Assembly (NCBI GenBank): GCA_024234395.1
Contig: JACKOH010000002.1
Location: forward strand, 868,001 to 932,000
Source: Pseudomonadales bacterium
Lineage (GTDB): Bacteria > Pseudomonadota > Gammaproteobacteria > Pseudomonadales > Pseudohongiellaceae
DNA: 64,000 nucleotides
Direction of reading: 5' to 3'
Below the pieces are notes generated by a model that had not been told where the DNA came from, did not search any database, and worked only from the letters and a program-made list of their open reading frames with translations. The position numbers and the translations under genes are program-made. This document shows positions 54,320 to 63,122 of the stretch, piece by piece; the first letter of the stretch is position 1, and each line of letters opens with the position of its first letter.

Positions 54320-55489
54320 ATGAAGATGATACCCAGATGGTTGGGGGGCGGATTCCTGGTGCTGCTGATTGCAGCAACCATCTTCGTCCTGCAACCCCAG
54401 CCGGAACTGGTGGAGGTCGCCCGGGTCCAGCGACAGCCGTTCGCGGAAACCGTTGAGGAGCAGGGCCGCACCCGGGCCCACCGACCCTACCTGGTTACCG
54501 CGCCGATTCGGGGCCGGCTATTGCGGACCGAACTGGATGAAGGCGATCGGGTCTCCGAGGGGCAGGTTATCGCCCGCATCGCGCCAGTCCCTCAGGACCA
54601 GCGCACGATAGCGCTGGCACAGGCCAACCTGACTACCGCCGAAGCCCGCCATGCCGCGGCCGAAGCGTCCCTGGAAGAGGCACGCAGCTCCCTGAACCGG
54701 AATCGCACTGAGCTGCAGAGGCGGGAGACGCTGTTCGCCGACAGTCTCACCAGCGCCGAGGAGGTCGAAACCTATCGCCAGCTGGTCAACGCCGGTGAAG
54801 CCAGGGTCGAGGCAGCCCGGGCGAATCTTCAGGCAGCCGCTTCCGAGATAGAAAGCGCCAGGTCCTATCTCATTGGTGTCGGAGGTTCCGCGCAGCCAGG
54901 CACAGAGATTGTCGATATTCATTCGCCCTCAGAGGGGACCGTGTACCGGGTTTTCGAGGAAAATGAACGGGTCCTTCAGGCTGGCGAGCCCATCTTCCAG
55001 ATCAGCAATCGCGACAGTCTGGAGATAGTGGTCGATCTGCTCACCCAGGACGCGGTCAAAGTGGAACCAGGCGATCCGGTGCGGGTCAGCGGCTGGGGTG
55101 GAGACTTCACCATCGATGCCGTAGTCCAGTATATCGAGCCGGAAGCCTTCACCAAGATCTCCGCCCTGGGCGTCGAGGAACAGCGAGTCAACGTTATCGC
55201 TGAATTATTGAACGTTCCTGATAATATCGGTGCGGAATACCGCGTCGAGGTGGCGATCGTCACCTGGCAGGGCCAGGATGTCCTGACCATTCCCACCAGC
55301 GCGATTTTTCAGCGTTCCAATGGCTGGAATACCTTTGTGGTGGAGGACGAACGTACCGAGTTACGCGCCCTGCTCATCGGTTCACGGGGGCGCGATTACA
55401 CCCAGGTTATCGATGGCGTTGAGGAGGGCGACACCGTGGTGGTGTTTCCTTCCGATCTCATCAACGAGGGAACCCGGGTAAGCTACTGA
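54320..55489 (+). CDS. HlyD-family periplasmic adaptor protein
   Basis: 389 residues with one N-terminal membrane anchor (about 8-27), a lipoyl half (PIRGRLLRTELDEGDRVSEG), an alpha-helical hairpin of about 95-185 rich in A, E and R, and the second lipoyl half (SPSEGTVYRVF), followed by beta-barrel domains. It would link the FtsX permease to an outer-membrane channel. The ATG at 54320 has only a weak ribosome binding site, and 110 bases separate it from the permease gene. Confidence 0.9.
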   Translation: MKMIPRWLGGGFLVLLIAATIFVLQPQPELVEVARVQRQPFAETVEEQGRTRAHRPYLVTAPIRGRLLRTELDEGDRVSEGQVIARIAPVPQDQRTIALAQANLTTAEARHAAAEASLEEARSSLNRNRTELQRRETLFADSLTSAEEVETYRQLVNAGEARVEAARANLQAAASEIESARSYLIGVGGSAQPGTEIVDIHSPSEGTVYRVFEENERVLQAGEPIFQISNRDSLEIVVDLLTQDAVKVEPGDPVRVSGWGGDFTIDAVVQYIEPEAFTKISALGVEEQRVNVIAELLNVPDNIGAEYRVEVAIVTWQGQDVLTIPTSAIFQRSNGWNTFVVEDERTELRALLIGSRGRDYTQVIDGVEEGDTVVVFPSDLINEGTRVSY

Positions 55490-55731
55490 GATCCCTCTGT
55501 TTTCGATGCTGCTGGATGGCTGAACACCAGGACCGGTTGTGAAAACCAGGCTGCCGGCGGGTCTTAATCCCCTATCCTTGATCTGGGCGCTGGACAAAAC
55601 CTGGCTGCAGGGATACCTTTAGGCCCCTACAACAAGCCATAACGACCAATCCACCCCGGCCGGACAGGCTCGAAGCGGGAAAATAACCCGGGTCGTCGGC
55701 GTTCCTGATTACACCTTGCGGATAGACTCAA

Positions 55732-57231
55732 ATGGACCTGCAGCGATTTTTCGACCACTGGCATCTCAGAGAACACCCGTTTCAGGCCGAAGAGGCACTG
55801 AACGATGCTGTCTACAACCGGATGCTGAAAGACGCCATCACTCACCCGGATTTCACCAAGATTTACGGTGATCCCGGCAATCCGGGCACGACCATCGTGT
55901 TCGGTGAGAAAGGCAGTGGCAAAACTGCGATCCGCCTGATGATTCAGCGCAAGCTCAAAGACTACAATCAGAGTCGCGATGAAGGTCAGGTCTTCGTGGT
56001 CAGTTATGAGGAGCTGAATCCGATGCTCGATCGGCTGGCCCGTCATATGAAGACCAACGATGGCGAAAAGATCATGAAGTCAATTCGCCTGGCTGACCAC
56101 CAGGACGCCATCCTGTCGCTGGCAGTGACCAAGCTGCTCGATGAGGCGCTGGACGCCGATGACAAGGCGACGTCCAAGGATATGGCCAGGATCCTGAAGA
56201 AAATGGATCTGCAGAAGCGCATGAATCTGGCCGCTCTGGCACTGCTTTACGATTACCCCAAGCATGCCCAGGCAGCGGATCGCTGGCAGCGGCTGCTGCG
56301 CACCCTGAAGATGAAAACCGCCTGGGACCGGGCCCGGCACGGCCTGTTTTTTGTCATCGCTGCGGTAGTCGGCGTGGTCGGTGGCATCGGCTGGAGTTTT
56401 CTGCCTGAGCCGGGTCTGCAATGGATGGCGGGAACGGTGCTGGGCATCGGTGCCGCGGTACTGCTGGGTGGCTGGTGGATCATGCGCGAATGGCGCAATT
56501 CACGGCGCGGGCGGCAGCTGGGCCGGGAAATCCGCGTGGTGATCCGCGACAAGGGGGAAACTGCCCATCATTTGTGGAATTTCCGCAAGGTGGACAATGC
56601 GGCACAACTGTTTCCCGCCAAAATCGATCAGGACAGCCGCTATGAATTGACCGGCCGCTTTCTTGACGTGATCCGGGACTTTGGTTATTCCAGCATCATC
56701 GTTCTGATGGACCGCGTGGATGAGCCGGTGCTGGTCAATGGCGATGCCAAGCGGATGAAGCTGCTGGTGTGGCCGATGCTCAACAACAAGTTTCTGCAGC
56801 AGGAAAGCATGGGCATCAAAATGCTGCTGCCCATCGAGCTCAGCCACCTGCTGGCCTCGGAAGACATGGAATTCAAACGTCAGGCGAGACTGGACAAGCA
56901 GAACGTGGTCAATCCTCTCAAGTGGACCGGTACCACCCTGTACGACCTGTGCTCCTGGCGCTTCAAAAACTGCCAGACTTCAGAAGAGTACACGCCGCTT
57001 GATGCCATGTTCGATGACGATGTGAAGAGTTCCTACCTGATCGAGGCGCTGGATCAGATGCATCAGCCGCGGGACGCATTCAAATTCCTGTATGCGGTGA
57101 TTCTTGAACACTGCCGCAATACGCCGGGCGACTCGGAAGATTACCAGATTTCCAGGGCCACCCTGGACTTCGTGCGCCGTCAGCAGAGCGAGCGGGTGGT
57201 GGATCTGTATCGCGGGGTTGCCACCAGCTAG
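55732..57231 (+). CDS. membrane P-loop NTPase of uncharacterised KAP/STAND-like type
   Basis: 499 residues. Walker A is G58-E-K-G-S-G-K-T65 and Walker B is IIVLMDRVDE (322-331) with D327 and E331. Between them are two hydrophobic helices (about 204-224 and 232-252), an insertion of the kind seen in KAP-family NTPases. The N-terminus begins HWHLREHPFQAEE like the ExeA/TniB-type AAA proteins. No operon partner is seen: 242 bases separate it from the adaptor gene. Its TAG stop is formed by the CTAG end of a mobile repeat. No function is proposed. Confidence 0.7.
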   Translation: MDLQRFFDHWHLREHPFQAEEALNDAVYNRMLKDAITHPDFTKIYGDPGNPGTTIVFGEKGSGKTAIRLMIQRKLKDYNQSRDEGQVFVVSYEELNPMLDRLARHMKTNDGEKIMKSIRLADHQDAILSLAVTKLLDEALDADDKATSKDMARILKKMDLQKRMNLAALALLYDYPKHAQAADRWQRLLRTLKMKTAWDRARHGLFFVIAAVVGVVGGIGWSFLPEPGLQWMAGTVLGIGAAVLLGGWWIMREWRNSRRGRQLGREIRVVIRDKGETAHHLWNFRKVDNAAQLFPAKIDQDSRYELTGRFLDVIRDFGYSSIIVLMDRVDEPVLVNGDAKRMKLLVWPMLNNKFLQQESMGIKMLLPIELSHLLASEDMEFKRQARLDKQNVVNPLKWTGTTLYDLCSWRFKNCQTSEEYTPLDAMFDDDVKSSYLIEALDQMHQPRDAFKFLYAVILEHCRNTPGDSEDYQISRATLDFVRRQQSERVVDLYRGVATS

Positions 57232-57497
57232 TGTCCTGTCCGGTTAATTCGTCGCATTTCAGCGTGCCAGCCAAGGTTCCTGGCAAGGCGCGCCTTGCAG
57301 GCAATGGCCGTAGCCCTTGTCAAAAGGCGCAACGCGGCCAGGGGTCTTGGCTGGCACGCCCTCCGGGAGCCTGCATAAAGCGCTGTAGCAGCGTTGCGAC
57401 CCTTGGAAATACAACCAGTATTCCCTGCGGATCGCGCCTCACTACAGCGCTTTATGCAGGCTCTGAAATACAACGAATTAACCGGACAGGACACTAG
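57228..57497. mobile_element. MITE-like element with CTAG ends
   Basis: A 270-base element with exact 25-base inverted ends (57228-57252 and 57473-57497), each bounded by CTAG. Inside are two more perfect hairpins: 57263-57275 with 57346-57358 (CGTGCCAGCCAAG), and 57367-57388 with 57442-57463. No transposase frame exists. The left CTAG supplies the stop codon of the gene ending at 57231. The same right end of 39 bases recurs at 59662-59700. Confidence 0.85.
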
Positions 57498-57546
57498 ATT
57501 CCCGGCTTTCATCCGTAACCGGTATGTCGACACGGCCCGGCCCGGC

Positions 57547-57578
57547 AAAAAAAGCGCGAATTACTCGCGCTTTTTTTT
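57547..57578. terminator. bidirectional intrinsic terminator
   Basis: A run of A's, then GCGCG, a 7-base spacer, CGCGC and eight T's. On either strand this makes a short GC stem flanked by A and T tracts, so it works in both directions. It lies 10 bases after the stop of the minus-strand ABC-2 permease gene. Confidence 0.88.
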
Positions 57579-57587
57579 GCGCCGATT

Positions 57588-58676
57588 TCAGGCCGCGACT
57601 TCCTTCCAGACAAAGTAACGGGTCGCGGCAACAAAGCTGATGATCATCCACACCGCGATACCCAGGAAGTTGAGTGGAATATCCAGCAGGCTGGCTCCGT
57701 TGTTGGCGATCTCCCGCAAGGCATTGGCAACGAAACTGAGTGGCAGCAGCGAGGCCACCGGTTGCAGGAAACCCGGCAGGGAATCGATGGGATAAAAAAT
57801 CCCCGACAGGAATATCTGCGGGAAGATCACCAGGTTGCCGATGGCCTGGATCGACTGCTGGGTTTTGGCCAGGCTGCCGAGCAGAAAGCCAATGCAGAGG
57901 AAAATAATGGCACCGCAGAAGATCACCGTAAACAGTGCCAGGTAGCTGCCCAGAATCCGCACGTCCAGGAACAGCACGGCAATCCCCAGCAGCACGGCAA
58001 TCTGCAGAATACAGAGCGTGATTCGGGACATCACGATGGCGGTGATAAAGTCACGCGGCTGCAGGGGAGTCACGAACAGTCGCTTGAGGATGCCTTTACG
58101 CCGGTATTCAACGATATTGAAGCCACTGCCGGCGATAGAGACCTGCATCAGAGTGAATGCCAGCAGACCGGGAATCAGGAAGTCCAGGTAGCGCTGGGAA
58201 CGGGCCCGCACATCCTCGACATTGAGTCTGAACAGCGGCTCGCTGTTACGAAGCTGCCTTTCCACCGACAGCAGCGACTGTTCCAGCACCGGCATGATCA
58301 GGTTCAGCTCCTGCACCTGGGCCGCGTCCACCAGCAACTGCATTTCCACGCCGCGATCGGTTTCCTGAAACTCTGCCGGGACGATCAGCACCAGGGTGGT
58401 GTCGCCGGAGATCAATGACTCGCGCAGAGCCGGTTCTTCGCCCACCGTAACCTGGAACAAAGGATTGGCGTCCAGCAGGTCAATCAGGTCGTCGGAGACG
58501 CCACCGGGGGCATGGTTGACGATACCGAGGGCGATCGGCTCCTGTTCCTGGCTGCCGACAAAGCCGAATACCACCATGAAAATGATCGGGAAAAACAGGC
58601 TGAAGAAGATCGCCTGACGATCGCGCAGAAAAATTCGGGTCAGGGTTCCGGCAAGGGTCAGCGGCAGCGGTTTCAT
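57588..58676 (-). CDS. ABC-2 type transporter permease
   Basis: 362 residues with an N-terminal helix (about 20-42), a periplasmic domain of about 130 residues, and five helices in the C-terminal half, as in the ABC2_membrane_3/YhhJ group. Motifs include RQAIFFSLFFPIIFMVVFGF and PQIFLSGIFYPIDSLPGFLQ. The gene follows the ATPase gene with a 4-base gap on the minus strand. The substrate is unknown; relatives export drugs, polysaccharides or lipids. Confidence 0.88.
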   Translation of the reverse strand: MKPLPLTLAGTLTRIFLRDRQAIFFSLFFPIIFMVVFGFVGSQEQEPIALGIVNHAPGGVSDDLIDLLDANPLFQVTVGEEPALRESLISGDTTLVLIVPAEFQETDRGVEMQLLVDAAQVQELNLIMPVLEQSLLSVERQLRNSEPLFRLNVEDVRARSQRYLDFLIPGLLAFTLMQVSIAGSGFNIVEYRRKGILKRLFVTPLQPRDFITAIVMSRITLCILQIAVLLGIAVLFLDVRILGSYLALFTVIFCGAIIFLCIGFLLGSLAKTQQSIQAIGNLVIFPQIFLSGIFYPIDSLPGFLQPVASLLPLSFVANALREIANNGASLLDIPLNFLGIAVWMIISFVAATRYFVWKEVAA

Positions 58677-58680
58677 GGCG

Positions 58681-59445
58681 TCAGTCTCGCAGGCCGTGGC
58701 CGGTCAGGGCCAGAAACACGTCTTCCAGACTGCCGTGCAGGGGGGCTTCGGGAGGTTCCGGTGCGTGTTTGAGGATCAGCTTTCGGGGCGTGTCTTCAGC
58801 GATTTTTTTACCGTGATCCATGATCGCGATGCGCTGGCACAGGGACTCCGCCTCTTCCATATTATGCGTGGTGAGCACGATGGTCATGCCGGTCTGATTC
58901 AGCTCCTGGACCAGGTTCCAGAGATTGCGTTTGGCCTGCGGGTCCAGACCGGTTGTGGGTTCGTCCAGGAACAGCACCTTGGGATCGTTGACCAGCGCAC
59001 AGGCGATGGAAAACCGCTGCTTCTGCCCACCGGACAGATTGGCCGGCCTGGCATCCGCTTTCTCGGTCAGATGGACCCGTCCGAGCAGTTCCAGGGGATC
59101 GATCTGACGCCGGTACAGGGCGCCGAACAGGGTGATCAGTTCGCGCAGTGACTGATTGTCGAAATATTCATTGGCCTGCAGCTGGACTCCGATAATTTTC
59201 TTTACCTCGAAAGGTCGGGTGTTGACGCAGATGTCGTCTATGAAGGCTTCACCGCCATCGATATCGGTCAGGCCCTCCAGCATTTCCAGGGTAGTGGTTT
59301 TACCGGCGCCGTTGGGCCCGAGAATACCGTAGATTTCCCCCGCCTGGATTTCCAGGGAGATATCGTCCACGGCATTGAAAAATTCGGATTTCCGGTCCGG
59401 TCGCGGGTAGCGCTTTACCAGGTTGCGAACCTCGATGATTGCCAT
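58681..59445 (-). CDS. ABC-2 type transporter ATP-binding protein
   Basis: 254 residues. Walker A is GPNGAGKTT, the signature is NLSGGQKQRFSIACAL and Walker B is VLFLDEPTTGLDPQ, typical of the DrrA/CcmA-type ATPases of ABC-2 exporters. It pairs with the permease that starts 4 bases later. The region upstream (59446-59661, 216 bases) has no gene and should hold the promoter. Confidence 0.93.
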   Translation of the reverse strand: MAIIEVRNLVKRYPRPDRKSEFFNAVDDISLEIQAGEIYGILGPNGAGKTTTLEMLEGLTDIDGGEAFIDDICVNTRPFEVKKIIGVQLQANEYFDNQSLRELITLFGALYRRQIDPLELLGRVHLTEKADARPANLSGGQKQRFSIACALVNDPKVLFLDEPTTGLDPQAKRNLWNLVQELNQTGMTIVLTTHNMEEAESLCQRIAIMDHGKKIAEDTPRKLILKHAPEPPEAPLHGSLEDVFLALTGHGLRD

Positions 59446-59661
59446 GCAGGGGCCTTTTCACTCGCGCCCGCGCTGGCTGAGCGGCCAGACCGTGGGCATT
59501 GATTGCCGGGCAGCTGCCGGTTGCTCGCGGACCCGGGATCGGAGCGTCCCTGCGGTCCGGGTCACGACACAACCGTCCTGGCAATAACCTGCACGATTGC
59601 CGCATCCGGCGGATACGACCGTATCATAACCCTGTTGGGGAGGTAATACTAAGACTGCCTG

Positions 59662-59700
59662 GGCTCTGAAATACAACGAATTAACCGGACAGGACACTAG
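59662..59700. mobile_element. solitary end of the CTAG element
   Basis: 39 bases identical to the right end of the element at 57228-57497 (its positions 57459-57497), ending in CTAG. The matching left end is not found nearby, so it is a remnant or a one-ended copy. The CTAG provides the TAG stop codon of the minus-strand gene at 59697. Confidence 0.85.
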
Positions 59701-59975
59701 TAGTAATAGTAATCCCGCTCCACCGGCTTCAGCGGTGCCAGGAAGAAGTAGAATATCCAGGCGAACCAGGAAAGGAACACGATAGCGAGAATCCAGCAGA
59801 ATTTTTCGCCCCGGGAAGTCTGGTCGGAAGCAGCGATAATCAGGATCGGCAGCAGCCAGAGAAGAAACACGCCGCTACCGCACAGCAATACGAATCCCAC
59901 GGTCAGAACCGGCAGCACAATCGCGGCTGCAATCAGCAGTACGAACATCCAGAACAGAAAACTCAACAGTCTCAT
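59697..59975 (-). CDS. small membrane protein of unknown function
   Basis: The ATG at 59975 (MRLLSFLFWMF) is chosen because GGAGAC lies six bases upstream. The 92-residue product has three hydrophobic helices (about 4-24, 26-46, 57-78) and a tail ending in four tyrosines. No known domain is apparent. The TAG stop lies in the CTAG end of a mobile repeat, so the last residues may have been altered by that insertion. Confidence 0.6.
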   Translation of the reverse strand: MRLLSFLFWMFVLLIAAAIVLPVLTVGFVLLCGSGVFLLWLLPILIIAASDQTSRGEKFCWILAIVFLSWFAWIFYFFLAPLKPVERDYYYY

Positions 59976-60300
59976 GGCGGTCTCCGGAGTAGCGGCCGAT
60001 CGTTGAGTCGGCCTGCACAATTATCGGCCATTCCATGCGCGGGTCCGGGCTGGCCGGATCGGCATGTTCATGCCCTTTTCGATGAAAATATAGCGATTAT
60101 CGTGCCAAAATAAATATATATTAAAATCATAAAGTTAGAAGTGACAACCTGGAAAACCACAGCATTGTGGATGTCAGTTTGGTCAATTATTGGCGAAATA
60201 AACCAGTAAGCTTGTGCTGCCCCGGCAGCGGTTTCTCTTGCTATCGGAGCCATGGCTTGACATCCTCCCAGGCAGAACAAAAACAATGAGGTTTCCTGCC
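59976..60300. other. 325-base gap, AT-rich in the middle
   Basis: Bases 60070-60200 are clearly AT-richer than the surroundings. The minus strand has an open frame of 79 codons at 60068-60307, but it has no good ribosome binding site and no family pattern, so I do not call it. The region probably carries the promoter of the gene at 60301. Confidence 0.4.
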
Positions 60301-61419
60301 ATGTCACACTCCCCTGTCATGCCTTTAACGATCCGTGGTGCGCTCAGTTTTCGGTCGGTGGTCCACCATTTTGCCTGGCGCCCCGCAGCGACAGGATTGC
60401 TGTCTGCTCTGCTGTTCCTGTTCAGCAGCAGCCTTACCCTGGCCCAGGGCTATCCGAACCCTTATGCCACCACAGCCGGCTGGCTGAAGCTGCCTGACGG
60501 ACGGACGATGGGAGCTGTCGGCGATCTGGACGTCGATCCCGACGGCGAGCATATCTGGGCCATTGTCCGTTGTGACGCCACTGCGCCGGACCGGTTTGGC
60601 GACGAATGTGTGGATTCCGATCTGGATTCGGTGCTCAAGATCGACAGTGCCGGAAACGTGGTGGAAAGTTTCGCCGGCGGCATGTTCATCTGGCCCCACG
60701 GCATCGATGTGGATGCAGACGGTAACGTCTGGGTGACCGACGCTGTTGCCGACGGGCGTATCCCGGCAGGAGATCGTCGCGGTCATCAGGTAGTCAAATT
60801 CAGCCCCACCGGCGAGGTTCTGATGGTACTGGGAACACCCGGCGAACAGGGCGATGGCCCTGATCATTTCACTTCTCCGGCGGACGTGGTGGTCGGAGAC
60901 AACGGCGATATTTTCGTCGCCGACGGTCATTACGAAAACGGTAACAGCCGGGTCGTCAAATTTGACCGCCATGGCAATTTCGTCAAGGCCTGGGGTAAAA
61001 CCGGCTATGCGCCGGGAGAATTCCGCGTATTGCATACCATCGCCATCGATCAGCGTGGCAGGGTCTTTGTGGGCGATCGTTCCAATAATCGCATACAGCT
61101 GTTCGATCAGGACGGTAACTTCCTCACCATGTGGACCCAGTACGGCCGGCCCAGCGGCATCTTTTTTGACGGGCACGATAATATATACGTTGCCGATTCG
61201 GAATCCGACAACGTGCAGAACCCCGGCTGGGAAATGGGTATCCGGATCGGCGATGCCGAGCAGGGCTGGGTACATTATTTTGTGCAACTGCCCTACGGCG
61301 ATGAACGCAGCACCACTGGCAATGGCGCCGAGTTTGTGGCGGTGGACGCAGCAGGCAACATGTATGGCGGTGAACCGGCACCAAGAAAATTGCAGAGATA
61401 CCTCAGGATCAGGCGTTGA
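60301..61419 (+). CDS. secreted NHL-repeat beta-propeller, PAL-like (peptidyl-hydroxyglycine amidating lyase-like)
   Basis: The ATG at 60301 is preferred because TGAGG lies nine bases upstream; an ATG at 60286 is also possible. A long N-terminal region ends in a hydrophobic helix and LTLAQG, likely an export signal. Five or six NHL-type repeats follow, for example FIWPHGIDVDADGNVWVTDA, FTSPADVVVGDNGDIFVADG and RVLHTIAIDQRGRVFVGDRS. The start YPNPYATTAGWLKLPDGRTM is typical of bacterial proteins annotated as PAL-family. In eukaryotes PAL cleaves the hydroxyglycine made by PHM; whether that chemistry applies here is unknown. Confidence 0.78.
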   Translation: MSHSPVMPLTIRGALSFRSVVHHFAWRPAATGLLSALLFLFSSSLTLAQGYPNPYATTAGWLKLPDGRTMGAVGDLDVDPDGEHIWAIVRCDATAPDRFGDECVDSDLDSVLKIDSAGNVVESFAGGMFIWPHGIDVDADGNVWVTDAVADGRIPAGDRRGHQVVKFSPTGEVLMVLGTPGEQGDGPDHFTSPADVVVGDNGDIFVADGHYENGNSRVVKFDRHGNFVKAWGKTGYAPGEFRVLHTIAIDQRGRVFVGDRSNNRIQLFDQDGNFLTMWTQYGRPSGIFFDGHDNIYVADSESDNVQNPGWEMGIRIGDAEQGWVHYFVQLPYGDERSTTGNGAEFVAVDAAGNMYGGEPAPRKLQRYLRIRR

Positions 61420-61465
61420 TCTATAATCAGTGCCATCCTGACCTGCTTGAGTAGAGAGTTTCTGA

Positions 61466-61939
61466 ATGGATAAAACAGTGCTGACCCGCGAGGAGATCGA
61501 GTCGCTGCCAGGTGTCGACAAGGTCCATTTTCTGAACCCGGCCGCGAAGCGTAATAACCGGTCATTGGGAGATCTCACCGGACTTGAACATATCGGTTTC
61601 CATCTGGTCGAAGTTCAACCCGGTGACTTCAGTACGGAAACCCATCGCCATTACTACGAAGAGGAATGTGTTTATATTCTCTCGGGTCAGGCTGAAGCGG
61701 TCGTCGGAGACCGGACCTTCCAGGTGAAAGGTGGTGACTTTCTTGGTTATCGGGCCGGCGGTGATGCCCATTGCCTGAGAAATAACGGGGCTGAAATACT
61801 GCGCTTTATCGTGGTCGGACAACGGTTGGAACATGATGTGGCCGACTACCCGCGCCTGGGTAAACGATTGTTCCGTAATCGAGGGCGGCGCTGGAACCTG
61901 GTGGATATCGACGCTATCGTCGAGCCCGACCGTGGCTGA
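61466..61939 (+). CDS. cupin-domain protein
   Basis: 157 residues with one cupin barrel. Motif 1 (THRHYYEEECVYILSG) has two histidines and a glutamate placed to bind metal, and motif 2 is GDFLGYRAGGDAHCLRN. It resembles the cupins annotated as auxin-binding or mannose-6-phosphate isomerase-like, with an added C-terminal segment (RLFRNRGRRWNLVD). It lies 46 bases after the PAL-like gene in the same direction. Substrate unknown. Confidence 0.78.
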   Translation: MDKTVLTREEIESLPGVDKVHFLNPAAKRNNRSLGDLTGLEHIGFHLVEVQPGDFSTETHRHYYEEECVYILSGQAEAVVGDRTFQVKGGDFLGYRAGGDAHCLRNNGAEILRFIVVGQRLEHDVADYPRLGKRLFRNRGRRWNLVDIDAIVEPDRG

Positions 61940-62051
61940 AGGAGAGCAGACAGGGAAGACCCTGACCCGCTTCGCCGGGGAGGAGATGGCAGCATGGATA
62001 TTCTGCGGACAGGAAATCTATGAGTACGAATAGACAGCGGAGAAAAAGCGA

Positions 62052-62426
62052 TTGATCTCACCGGTATTGCGAAATGGACTGGCGATTCTTGCCGGTCTGG
62101 TATCCGGCAGTGTGCTGAATATGGCACTGGTTGTTATCGGGCCGATGCTGGTTCCGCCCCCGCCCGGGGTCGACATGTCGGATATGGAATCACTGGCCAC
62201 TTCCATGCATCTGTTCGGGCCCCAACACTTTGTGTTTCCGTTTCTGGCCCATGCTCTGGGAACGCTGGCCGGAGCCACGACCGCCTTTCTGCTTGCCGGT
62301 AGAAACCAGGCATATCGGCCTGAAAAAGCCAGGTTCCCTAACAGCCTGTTAAATCAACTGTCCAGGATTCATCAACCAACATGTCCGGTAAAAATCATTT
62401 TATTCGTAGTCTGCTGTTACCGATAG
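62052..62426 (+). pseudogene. 3'-truncated small membrane protein gene
   Basis: A TTG start at 62052 follows GGAGA. The first ~80 residues look like the start of a four-helix membrane protein (NMALVVIGPMLVPPPPGVD, MHLFGPQHFVFPFLAHALG). From about residue 85 the frame runs into unrelated sequence, passes a CTAACAGCCTGTT motif at 62338-62350 and ends inside the next gene. From memory, relatives continue with two more helices, so I read it as truncated. Overlap with the nuclease gene is 46 bases. Confidence 0.5.
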
Positions 62427-63070
62427 CGATCGTCCTGCTGGGTCTGAGTGCTTATGAGTACTACCGTGAAGGTGAGGTAACCTGGTACCGGGATCCGCTG
62501 CAGACACTGCAGGATCTGTCCCGGCGGATGCAGCTTCTGTTGCCGGAACAGCAACAACAGGCTCCGTTCATTGTGGAGCGCGGTGAACCGGCATCCCACG
62601 TCCCGCAGGCTCCGTCCGGTGTCGCGCTCAACCCGAAGTACATCGATCCCGGTGAACCCCGCTTCGAACTGGTTGGCCGGGTTTCGCGGGTGGTTGACGG
62701 CGACAGTATAGAAGTGCGCGTACAGCGCAAGGAGTTTCCGGTCCGCCTGTTTGGTGTCGATTCTCCGGAATACAATCAGCCCCATGGAGCCGAGGCATCA
62801 AGAGCCCTGACCCGCAAGCTGGATGGCCGCGATGTGGCGGTCAGTATCGAGGACATCGATAACTACGGGCGCCTGGTTGGCAGGGTCTATTACCAGGGGC
62901 ACAACATCAATCAGGAAATGCTGCTCGAGGGCCACGCCTGGTGGTATGAGCAGTATGCCCGCTCGGAGCACGAGCTGGCCACGGCCGAGCAGGCTGCCCG
63001 CGAGGCCGGGCTGGGATTATGGTCACAGACCGCTCCGACCGCACCCTGGGATTGGCGGCGCAATCACTGA
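62381..63070 (+). CDS. membrane-anchored staphylococcal-type thermonuclease (SNase)
   Basis: 229 residues with an N-terminal membrane helix (about 8-24) and a charged linker, then an SNase domain from about residue 95. Catalytic-type residues lie in VVDGDSIEVRV, FPVRLFGVDSPEYNQPHG and IDNYGRLVGRVY, which supply the Asp, Arg, Glu and Arg of the family. The domain should face the periplasm. It is the last complete plus-strand gene in the window. Confidence 0.88.
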   Translation: MSGKNHFIRSLLLPIAIVLLGLSAYEYYREGEVTWYRDPLQTLQDLSRRMQLLLPEQQQQAPFIVERGEPASHVPQAPSGVALNPKYIDPGEPRFELVGRVSRVVDGDSIEVRVQRKEFPVRLFGVDSPEYNQPHGAEASRALTRKLDGRDVAVSIEDIDNYGRLVGRVYYQGHNINQEMLLEGHAWWYEQYARSEHELATAEQAAREAGLGLWSQTAPTAPWDWRRNH

Positions 63071-63122
63071 ACGGAGACTTCCCGGGTGTTTCGCTCAGGG
63101 ATCCGGGTTCAGGGTTCAGGGC

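Noticed and set aside
60068..60307. 79-codon minus-strand frame with two hydrophobic stretches
   Set aside because: No good ribosome binding site, overlaps the start of the PAL-like gene, and its hydrophobicity follows from the AT-rich DNA.
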